Assembly: GCA_937901105.1 (NCBI GenBank)
Contig: CALCHD010000048.1
Span: 1 to 6,797, forward strand
Reading direction: 5' to 3'
DNA length: 6,797 bases
From: an uncultured Bacteroidales bacterium
GTDB taxonomy: Bacteria > Bacteroidota > Bacteroidia > Bacteroidales > UBA932
Shown here: positions 1 through 5,614 of the stretch, one piece after another
Layout of the letters: every line of letters starts with the position of its first letter
Position numbering within the stretch: the stretch's first letter is position 1
Position numbers and translations under genes: made by a program
The notes under the pieces: generated by a model
What the model was told of the DNA's origin: nothing
Database searches by the model: none
Seen by the model: only the letters and a program-made list of their open reading frames with translations

Positions 1-259
1 TATCATCGCTATGCCTTCAGTAACCAACAAAGGTGTAAGCAAGATCTCTCCTATCCTTACCCCTGGTGCAGGTGTTGTAACTACAAGACAGCACATCCAC
101 TGGTTTGTAACTGAGTACGGTGCAGTTAACCTATACGGTAAATCACTTCAGGAGAGGGCAAAACTTATGATCAGCATTGCACATCCTGATGCACGCGAGG
201 AGCTTGACAAAGCTGCATTTGAGAGATTCGGTTCTCACTTCCACTTTGTGGCAAAATAA
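1..259 (+). CDS. CoA-transferase / acetyl-CoA hydrolase family enzyme, C-terminal end (5' truncated)
   Basis: The gene enters from the left edge. The reading frame is open from base 2 and ends at TAA 257-259, so about 85 C-terminal residues are visible. They match the C-terminal domain of the acetyl-CoA hydrolase/transferase family, which includes 4-hydroxybutyrate and butyrate:acetate CoA-transferases. The recognisable signature runs from SKISPILTPGAGVVTTR through HWFVTEYGAVNLYGKS to ERAKLMISIAHPDAREEL. Family members are usually about 430-500 residues, so four fifths or more lies outside the window, including the catalytic glutamate. These enzymes are cytoplasmic and move CoA between acyl groups, typically with acetate as partner, in fermentative metabolism. 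The substrate cannot be told from this fragment. A strong terminator follows the stop after about 20 nt, so this is the last gene of its transcript. Family assignment is confident; exact activity is not. Confidence 0.88.
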   Translation, partial: IIAMPSVTNKGVSKISPILTPGAGVVTTRQHIHWFVTEYGAVNLYGKSLQERAKLMISIAHPDAREELDKAAFERFGSHFHFVAK

Positions 260-279
260 TTTTTCAGCTACATATACAC

Positions 280-312
280 AAAAAAAGGTGACCGCGCGGT
301 CACCTTTTTTTT
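280..312. terminator. Bidirectional rho-independent terminator
   Basis: Positions 281-310 form a perfect 30-bp palindrome. The GC-rich core stem GGTGACC/GGTCACC closes on a GCGC loop. It is flanked by seven A on the left (280-286) and eight T on the right (305-312), so a transcript from either direction makes a strong hairpin followed by a U run. It lies between the stop of the CoA-transferase gene (plus, 259) and the stop of the lipoprotein gene (minus, 374), which converge here. It should terminate both. Confidence 0.93.
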
Positions 313-373
313 CTTCCTTACAAGATTTAACATTGCGTTACAAAATTGCAACACTTGCCTGGAGTCCCAGTCC

Positions 374-1456
374 TTACAGCAATGCATAGCTCTTTGTGCT
401 CTTGATGCCTATGTAGCCGTAGTAGGATTCTACAATGGTGCCGGTGACGAGTACGGGAGATCCAAGGCGGTGCGGATTGACTACAAGATTGAGCCCGTCT
501 CTTACTGCTCCGCTGGGGAGCTCAACTACAAACATGTCATAGCGGTTGCGCTCTGTCATAGTTGGGGCTATCACTATTGCAGATTTTGATTCAAACGGCG
601 GACCTACCCTTATTGTCTGGGTGGTGGGATCACCGCCAATTATGTATCCGAACACCTGCACCCTCTCACCAATGTGTGATTTGGCTTCTTCAATTGAGAG
701 CGCACCGGTGGGAATCTTCAGGCCCAGATTGTACCCGTAAGATATCCAGTCCCTTACTGTATCTATCTGCACATTAAGTATTGATGCTGTCGTATTGCTC
801 TCTGAATAAGAGAGGTTCATTGTCACCATCTGTCCAGCCAGCAGGCTCTTGCTCAAAAGGACCGTATCCGACTCCTCTGTGCTGTATAGCAGTTCAAACG
901 GTTCAGCCGCCACATAGATGTACTTGGTCTGCCAGTAGTCGTAAGCAACCTTATTTTCATGCTGCTTTACATATACCCCGTTCCCCGGGAACTTGGCTAT
1001 GAAATCGTTTGAGAACTTCAGCCTCAAGCCGGCATTAATCTGCCTGCACATGAATGAAACCTTTGCCTGCATGTTCTCTTCAACAATAATGGTCTGCTCG
1101 TCTCCATATTGCGGTGCCGAAAACTTTGGGGGATTAAACCTTGTTGAATATATGGCAACATCATAACTGCCAGGAGTAACCACAATCTCCTGCGGCCTGT
1201 CTCCATATTTGCCGTCATAAATTTTCTCCCCTTGGGTTGAATAAATGGAGAGTATAAAATTGTTGGTATCGGTATCAATGCCGCTTTTAAGACAGGTGCC
1301 GTCCGACACCAGATCGTCGGGAACCTCTCCTATGGCAAGGGAAATTGTTCCCGGATTCTTCGCCTCTTCCAGATTAAACTCACTGCAGCCGGCAGATGCC
1401 GCACACAAAATGGCCAATGCCACCGGCACTGCCATTTCAAATCCTTTTGTTCTCAT
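374..1456 (-). CDS. Predicted lipoprotein with DUF4493-like and DUF6359-like domains
   Basis: The product is a 360-residue predicted envelope lipoprotein of unknown function. Residues 1-23 form a signal peptide with a hydrophobic core (AVPVALAILCAASAG) followed by Cys24. The lipobox is SAGC, with Ser at -3 instead of the usual Leu, so lipidation is likely but not certain. Residues about 36-235 resemble DUF4493, a beta-rich domain of Bacteroidota lipoproteins: NNFILSIYSTQGEKIYDGKY, TPGSYDVAIYS, and FSAPQYGDEQTIIVEE followed by a conserved-looking Cys. Residues about 253-360 resemble DUF6359: SIEEAKSHIGERVQVFGYIIGG near the start (about 254-275), then LPSGAVRDGLNLVVNP (313-328) and GTIVESYYGYIGIK. 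The second domain has an OB-fold-like look, which is inference. ATG at 1456 is chosen because the signal peptide begins there and AGGAGG sits 5 nt upstream. The gene is transcribed alone from its own promoter. There are no SusC/SusD-type neighbours to suggest a ligand. Confidence 0.85.
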   Translation of the reverse strand: MRTKGFEMAVPVALAILCAASAGCSEFNLEEAKNPGTISLAIGEVPDDLVSDGTCLKSGIDTDTNNFILSIYSTQGEKIYDGKYGDRPQEIVVTPGSYDVAIYSTRFNPPKFSAPQYGDEQTIIVEENMQAKVSFMCRQINAGLRLKFSNDFIAKFPGNGVYVKQHENKVAYDYWQTKYIYVAAEPFELLYSTEESDTVLLSKSLLAGQMVTMNLSYSESNTTASILNVQIDTVRDWISYGYNLGLKIPTGALSIEEAKSHIGERVQVFGYIIGGDPTTQTIRVGPPFESKSAIVIAPTMTERNRYDMFVVELPSGAVRDGLNLVVNPHRLGSPVLVTGTIVESYYGYIGIKSTKSYALL

Positions 1457-1460
1457 AATT

Positions 1461-1469
1461 TCCTCCTCT
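1461..1469 (-). promoter_or_regulatory. Strong Shine-Dalgarno site of the lipoprotein gene
   Basis: On the minus strand AGAGGAGGA ends 4 nt before the ATG at 1456-1454, with the AGGAGG core 5 nt away (plus 1462-1467). It is a near-perfect anti-16S match at the usual spacing and fixes the start codon. It stands out because pcrA, nqrA and nqrB in this window have no comparable site, as is normal for Bacteroidota. Confidence 0.8.
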
Positions 1470-1488
1470 GGTTTTTAATTGTCTGCAG

Positions 1489-1496
1489 CAAATTTA
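1489..1496 (-). promoter_or_regulatory. Bacteroidota-type -7 promoter element of the lipoprotein gene
   Basis: The minus strand reads TAAATTTG here, an exact match to the TAnnTTTG -7 consensus of the Bacteroidota primary sigma factor. It lies 32 nt upstream of the ATG, predicting a leader of about 25 nt that contains the Shine-Dalgarno site. No TTTG is present at the expected -33 position, which is occupied by a pyrimidine-rich run on this strand. The promoter may therefore be weak or assisted. Confidence 0.55.
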
Positions 1497-1568
1497 TCCT
1501 GACAGGGAGAGGGAGGATGACAGAAAAAGAAAAAGTTTGTGATTCAGCTGATGATTTTTCTTTTTCCT

Positions 1569-1598
1569 AAAAAATTTTACGCCGTTTACGGTAAAATT
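1569..1598 (-). terminator. A/T-rich hairpin with U run, second part of the pcrA terminator
   Basis: On the minus strand AATTTTAC pairs with GTAAAATT (plus 1591-1598 with 1573-1580) around a 10-nt loop. The 3' arm runs into six T (plus 1569-1574). It follows directly after the GC-rich hairpin at 1601-1631. The stem is mostly A-U and would be weak alone, but its U run is where the pair of hairpins could release RNA polymerase coming from pcrA. Confidence 0.55.
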
Positions 1599-1600
1599 CA

Positions 1601-1631
1601 CGGGGCCGCCCCTCTGTGAAGGACGGCCCCG
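1601..1631 (-). terminator. GC-rich hairpin downstream of pcrA
   Basis: CGGGGCCG at 1601-1608 pairs perfectly with CGGCCCCG at 1624-1631, an 8-bp nearly all G-C stem. The loop is 15 nt and can form a few further pairs. It begins about 50 nt beyond the pcrA stop. No U run follows immediately on the minus strand; the T-rich run comes after the second hairpin at 1569-1598. The two probably work together to end the pcrA transcript before the separately promoted lipoprotein gene. Confidence 0.65.
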
Positions 1632-1682
1632 CTACTTGAACCTAAACTTAAACTATGAAAAACTTCAGTTTAAATTTTGCAA

Positions 1683-4124
1683 TTACCGTGCCACTACCCT
1701 GAACTTGGCGAATTTCAAAAGTAGAGTTTTTTGGCCCGAATCTCTAAAGTCAACCACTGCCTTTCGGCTTGTAATATCGCCCTCCAGTGATATTACAACC
1801 CCTATTCCAAAGCGGTCGTGCTCTATTGTCTGCCCAACCTCAACCACTGCAGGCGAGTCTGGGGTAAAGTTTGCCGGCGCTGCTTTTCTCTGCGGTACAA
1901 ACCCTGCCGGAGGGCTCACCTTCTGCTGCCCTGAACCATATCCTCCGCCCTGCATAGGGGAACTCTGTCTTCCAGGGAATCGTTGTCCACCCTGATGGTA
2001 CCCCTGAGCCCCCCTCTGGGATGGTCCTGCCTGAACTCCCCTCTGAGAAGGATACTGTCGGGAAGAAGATGTGAAATCATCAAATTTTGTACTCAGCTCC
2101 TCTTCCCAGTCTGTGATTGGATTGAGGATATACTGTTTGTCTATCTCCTTTATAAAACGGCTTGGGGAGTTGCTTACATGGCTGCCCCACTTGGTCCTGC
2201 TCTGTGCGTATGAAAGCTTCACGCTCTTTCCTGCCCTGGTGATTGCCACATAGAAGAGCCTGCGCTCCTCCTCAATGTCCTGCTCGCTGGCCATTCCCAT
2301 TCCTTGCGACGGAAAAAGGTTCTCCTCCATGCCCAAGATATACACATATGGGAACTCAAGGCCTTTGGACGAGTGGACTGTCATCAGAGAAATCTTGTTC
2401 TTGTCATCCTCATTCTCCTTGCCGTCCAGGTCACTTATAAGGGAAACGTTCTCAAGGTAAAGATCCAATGTAACAATTGGAATATCCTCACCCTCCTGCG
2501 CCATCTGCTCATATTCCTCCTGCCCTTCATCAACAAAGTCCTTGATTGAGTTGAAGAGCTCCTCCACGTTCTGCACCCTTCCCTGCGCCTCAAGGGTGGT
2601 ATCCTGTTTCATATAGTTGAGAATACCAAAGCGGCTGTCTGTCTCCATGGCGATAGTATAGGCATCGGTATAGTCCATCTTGTCTCTCAGTGACTCAATA
2701 CCTTCAATGAAGTGCTTCATCTTGGCTGAAGTGCCGGCCTTGATACCGAACTCCTCAAGGTTCACCACCTTAACAGCCTCAAACATTGAAAGCTCCTTTG
2801 CTGTTGCAGCTTCCTTAAGCCTGCCCAGCGATGTATCGCCGATTCCCCTTGCAGGGAAATTGATTATTCTCTTGAACGCCTCGTCATCCTTGATGTTTGC
2901 CACTAGCTTGAGGTATGCCAGCATATCCTTCACCTCCGCACGCTCATAGAAAGAGTGGCCGGCAAATATCTTGTATGGCATATTCTTCTTCCTCAACGCC
3001 TCCTCCATCACACGGCTCTGCGCATTGGTACGGTACAGGATTGCAAAGCTGCTGTACGGCTCGTGGGTCCTGCGCACCTGGTCCATGATTGAAGAGGCCA
3101 CCATAAATCCCTCCTCATGCTCTGTATATGCACTTATAAGCTCTATAAGGTCTCCCCTCTCCTGCTCCGAGAAGCAGTTCTTCTTCAGCTGCATCTTGTT
3201 CTTGGCAATGAGAGAGTTTGCTGCATTCACAATAGTTTGGGTGGAACGGTAGTTCTGCTCCAGCCTGTACTCCTTGGCCTGCGGATAGTCCTTCCTGAAG
3301 TTGAGGATATTCTCAATCCTGGCACCACGGAAGCTGTAGATGCTCTGCGCATCATCACCAACCACAGAAATGTTCTGGTGCTCACTTGAAAGCTTCTTTA
3401 TTATCAGGTACTGGGCATAGTTGGTGTCCTGATACTCATCCACCATCACAAATTTGAAACGCTTCCTTATCCTGTCCAGCGCATCAGGAAAATCCCTGAA
3501 CAGTATATTGGTATACAGCAGTATATCATCAAAGTCCATTGCACCCGCCTGACGGCATTTCTTTGCATACTCCCTGTAGATTTCCCAGATTCTCGGCTTC
3601 TTTGCAGCAGAGTCATTCTGGATAAGGGTGCTGTTGCGCCCGTATGCCTCTGCCGTAACCAGGTTGTTCTTTGCCATGGAGATACGGCTGTGCACCTCGT
3701 TGGGCTTGTACTGCTTGTCATCAAGCTGCAGTTCCTTTATGCACGCCTTTATAACATTGCGGCTGTCTGTGGTGTCATAGATAGAGAATGTCTTTGGAAA
3801 TCCCAGAAGTTCAGCCTCATCACGCAGGAACCTGATGAAGATTGAGTGGAATGTGCCCATAAAAAGACGGCGCGCCTTGCTCTCCCCAATAAGGGATGCA
3901 ATACGCTCTTTCATCTCCCTTGCTGCCTTGTTTGTAAATGTAAGTGCAAGAATAGAGCCGGGCTCATGGCCCTTGCTCAAGATGTTTGCAATTCTGCAAG
4001 TAAGCACCTTTGTTTTTCCACTGCCTGCTCCCGCTATAATCAACTGCGGCCCCTCAATATCGCTAACTGCTTGATATTGCGCAGGATTCAACCCTTTAAA
4101 TATTTGCTCCACTACCTGTTCCAT
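1683..4124 (-). CDS. pcrA: UvrD/PcrA-family ATP-dependent DNA helicase
   Basis: This is a complete 813-residue superfamily 1A 3'-5' DNA helicase. It unwinds DNA in nucleotide-excision and mismatch-type repair and strips proteins or stalled RNA polymerase from DNA. Visible motifs in order are the Q motif LNPAQYQAV (12-20), Walker A GAGSGKT (32-38), Ia LTFTNKAA (61-68), Ib GTFHS (90-94), Walker B DEYQDTN (229-235), III VVGDDAQSIYSFRGA (254-268), IV YRLEQNYRST (286-295), V LMTVHSSKGLEF (580-591) and VI EEERRLFYVAITRA (618-631). All catalytic residues are present. A Gly/Gln/Ser-rich disordered linker (about 684-740) precedes a C-terminal Tudor-like domain (about 764-811, GQTIEHDRFGIGVV onward), which in PcrA/UvrD contacts RNA polymerase. 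Length is at the long end for the family because of the linker. Start ATG 4124 is firm: the next Met is residue 71, beyond Walker A. The gene is divergent from nqrA and is transcribed alone. The choice between the names pcrA and uvrD is convention. Confidence 0.97.
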   Translation of the reverse strand: MEQVVEQIFKGLNPAQYQAVSDIEGPQLIIAGAGSGKTKVLTCRIANILSKGHEPGSILALTFTNKAAREMKERIASLIGESKARRLFMGTFHSIFIRFLRDEAELLGFPKTFSIYDTTDSRNVIKACIKELQLDDKQYKPNEVHSRISMAKNNLVTAEAYGRNSTLIQNDSAAKKPRIWEIYREYAKKCRQAGAMDFDDILLYTNILFRDFPDALDRIRKRFKFVMVDEYQDTNYAQYLIIKKLSSEHQNISVVGDDAQSIYSFRGARIENILNFRKDYPQAKEYRLEQNYRSTQTIVNAANSLIAKNKMQLKKNCFSEQERGDLIELISAYTEHEEGFMVASSIMDQVRRTHEPYSSFAILYRTNAQSRVMEEALRKKNMPYKIFAGHSFYERAEVKDMLAYLKLVANIKDDEAFKRIINFPARGIGDTSLGRLKEAATAKELSMFEAVKVVNLEEFGIKAGTSAKMKHFIEGIESLRDKMDYTDAYTIAMETDSRFGILNYMKQDTTLEAQGRVQNVEELFNSIKDFVDEGQEEYEQMAQEGEDIPIVTLDLYLENVSLISDLDGKENEDDKNKISLMTVHSSKGLEFPYVYILGMEENLFPSQGMGMASEQDIEEERRLFYVAITRAGKSVKLSYAQSRTKWGSHVSNSPSRFIKEIDKQYILNPITDWEEELSTKFDDFTSSSRQYPSQRGVQAGPSQRGAQGYHQGGQRFPGRQSSPMQGGGYGSGQQKVSPPAGFVPQRKAAPANFTPDSPAVVEVGQTIEHDRFGIGVVISLEGDITSRKAVVDFRDSGQKTLLLKFAKFRVVAR
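1998..2051 (-). repeat. Two tandem 27-bp repeats coding PSQRG units in the PcrA linker
   Basis: Residues 692-700 (PSQRGVQAG) and 701-709 (PSQRGAQGY) are adjacent copies of a nine-residue unit in the low-complexity linker before the Tudor-like domain. The DNA copies have diverged, so this is an old duplication. It probably reflects slippage in a disordered segment under little sequence constraint. Confidence 0.6.
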
Positions 4125-4131
4125 AATAGTG

Positions 4132-4163
4132 CAAAACTACTATCCAAAAAAACAAAAAACAAA
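4132..4163 (-). promoter_or_regulatory. pcrA promoter (-33 TTTG and -7 TAGTTTTG)
   Basis: On the minus strand TAGTTTTG (plus 4132-4139) matches the TAnnTTTG -7 consensus of Bacteroidota. TTTG (plus 4160-4163) lies 20 nt upstream, as expected for the -33 element. Only 7 nt separate the -7 element from the pcrA ATG (4124). The predicted transcription start is therefore at or within a few bases of the start codon. The spacer is a run of A-tracts on the plus strand (A7, A6, A4). Confidence 0.65.
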
Positions 4164-4197
4164 ACCTAAAATGCTTACTTATTACTAATTTATTGTG

Positions 4198-4205
4198 TAC
4201 ATTTG
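4198..4205 (+). promoter_or_regulatory. nqrA -7 promoter element
   Basis: TACATTTG is an exact match to the TAnnTTTG consensus and ends 18 nt before the nqrA ATG at 4224. It predicts a leader of roughly 12-14 nt. The -33 element is poor: positions about 4174-4178 read CTTAC rather than TTTG. The A-tract-rich DNA at 4146-4173, just upstream, may help polymerase binding. No regulator site was recognised. Confidence 0.6.
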
Positions 4206-4223
4206 CGCAAAATTTCTGAAATA

Positions 4224-5603
4224 ATGATTAAAAATATTCACTTAAACAAAGGACTGGACATTCCTGTAAAGGGAGTTGCAGAGCTTAAAGTTGAAAAAAA
4301 CATTATCTCGGAGGTAGTTTCTGTAAAACCTGTCAACTTTAAAAACCTTACCCCAAAACTCATGGTTAGAGAGGGAGATGAGGTAAAAGCTGGCAGTATT
4401 TTATTTGTAGACAAGTACCGCCCGGAGATTGGCTTTGCTTCACCTGTTAGCGGAACAGTTGAGTCAGTAGTAAGAGGCGAGAAACGCAAACTTCTGGAAG
4501 TTCGCGTAAAGGCTGCCCAGACTACAGATTACATTAAATTTGAGACTCCGGAGCTTGGCAAGGCTACAGCAGAGGAGATTAAGAAAGTTCTTTTGGAGAG
4601 CGGCTTGTGGGCTGCAATGAAACAGAGACCTTACGGCACAGTTGCAAACCCTGCAGACGAGCCTAGGGCCATCTTTGTTTCTGCATTTGATTCTGCCCCT
4701 CTTGCTCCAGACTACAACTTCACCCTTAAGGATGAGGCTGCAAACCTTCAGGTTGCAGTTGACGTTCTTAACAAGCTTACCAAAGGCGGTGTATTTGTAG
4801 GCGTAAATGCAAAGAGTGCTGCAACTTCTCCATTCAACCACCTTAAGAACATAAAGCTTTACGGTTTCACAGGAGCACATCCTGCCGGAAACGTAGGTGT
4901 ACAGATCAACAACATTGCCCCTATCAACAAGGGTGAGGTTGTATGGACAATTGACCCTATGTTCATGGTTGCTATAGGGAAGCTTTTCACTAAAGGAATC
5001 TACGACGTTACCAGAACCATTGCAGTTACAGGCAACAGGGTTGAGAAACCTTGCTATGTAACTTGTGTTCCAGGTACCCAGATTAAGGACCTTGACTTCC
5101 TTGTAAGCAAGAAAGAAGTTGAGATTTGCGACCAGGAGTGCGGATGCCGTTACATCAGCGGCAACGTCCTTACAGGAAACAACGTTGGTGCAGAGGGTTC
5201 TTTGGACTTCTACAGCAACATGGTTTCTGTAATCTCTGAGGGTAACTACTATGAGATGTTCGGTTGGGTTAAACCAATCAGAAGCAAGAAGTTCAGCTTC
5301 TCAAAATCTTACTTCTCATGGCTGACACCTAAAAAACAGTATAAAGTTGATACAAATACCAACGGTGGCCAAAGAGCATTTGTAGTATCTGACGTATACG
5401 GCAAAGTGCTTCCTATGGACATCTATCCTGTATATCTTCTAAAGGCTATCCTTGCAGAGGATATTGACAAGATGGAGCAGCTTGGCATCTATGAGGTAAT
5501 TGAGGAGGACTTGGCTCTTTGCGAGTACGTATGTCCTTCAAAGATTGACATTCAGGAGATTGTAGCCAAAGGTATTGCAACAATGATTAAAGAAATGGCT
5601 TAA
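4224..5603 (+). CDS. nqrA: Na+-translocating NADH:quinone reductase subunit A
   Basis: NqrA is the cytoplasmic peripheral subunit of the Na+-NQR complex, which oxidises NADH, reduces quinone and pumps sodium across the inner membrane. It carries no known redox cofactor and has been linked to the quinone site next to NqrB. The 459-residue product begins MIKNIHLNKGLDIPVKG, the family's usual N-terminus. A Rnf-barrel/lipoyl-like domain follows (about 48-98: REGDEVKAGSILFVDK, then SPVSGTVESVVRGEKRKLL). Other family stretches are QRPYGTVANP, FVSAFDSAPLAPDYNF, GAHPAGNVGVQIN, RYISGNVLTG, and a C-terminal ALCEYVCPSKIDIQEI. Length fits the usual 445-460. An in-frame TTG at 4203 would add seven residues but lies inside the -7 promoter element, so ATG 4224 is preferred. 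An oddity is a cysteine cluster at C277, C281, C302, C306 and C308. First gene of its operon; nqrB follows after 11 nt. Confidence 0.96.
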   Translation: MIKNIHLNKGLDIPVKGVAELKVEKNIISEVVSVKPVNFKNLTPKLMVREGDEVKAGSILFVDKYRPEIGFASPVSGTVESVVRGEKRKLLEVRVKAAQTTDYIKFETPELGKATAEEIKKVLLESGLWAAMKQRPYGTVANPADEPRAIFVSAFDSAPLAPDYNFTLKDEAANLQVAVDVLNKLTKGGVFVGVNAKSAATSPFNHLKNIKLYGFTGAHPAGNVGVQINNIAPINKGEVVWTIDPMFMVAIGKLFTKGIYDVTRTIAVTGNRVEKPCYVTCVPGTQIKDLDFLVSKKEVEICDQECGCRYISGNVLTGNNVGAEGSLDFYSNMVSVISEGNYYEMFGWVKPIRSKKFSFSKSYFSWLTPKKQYKVDTNTNGGQRAFVVSDVYGKVLPMDIYPVYLLKAILAEDIDKMEQLGIYEVIEEDLALCEYVCPSKIDIQEIVAKGIATMIKEMA

Positions 5604-5614
5604 AACAGAGTAGT

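Noticed and set aside
328..350. Short imperfect inverted repeat around TTGCGTTACAAAATTGCAA downstream of the palindromic terminator
   Set aside because: Only four paired bases around an A/T-rich centre; this is expected by chance and has no context.
1024..1278. Second minus-strand frame of 84 codons inside the lipoprotein gene
   Set aside because: It is nested in another frame of a gene that has a coherent signal peptide and domain pattern. It shows no sign of a programmed frameshift.
1636..1995. Plus-strand open frame of 119 codons, rich in Pro and Cys
   Set aside because: It lies almost wholly antisense to the PcrA C-terminal linker and Tudor-like domain. Its composition is what the reverse strand of Gly/Gln-rich codons would give. 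There is no family resemblance or promoter.
4140..4172. A-rich run considered as a terminator U-tract
   Set aside because: No GC-rich stem adjoins it and it lies between divergent starts, where a terminator is not expected. Promoter spacer or A-tract DNA explains it better.
4464..4880. Minus-strand open frame of 138 codons inside nqrA
   Set aside because: It is antisense to a clearly conserved gene, is rich in Cys and Leu in a shadow-like way, and has no recognisable domain.
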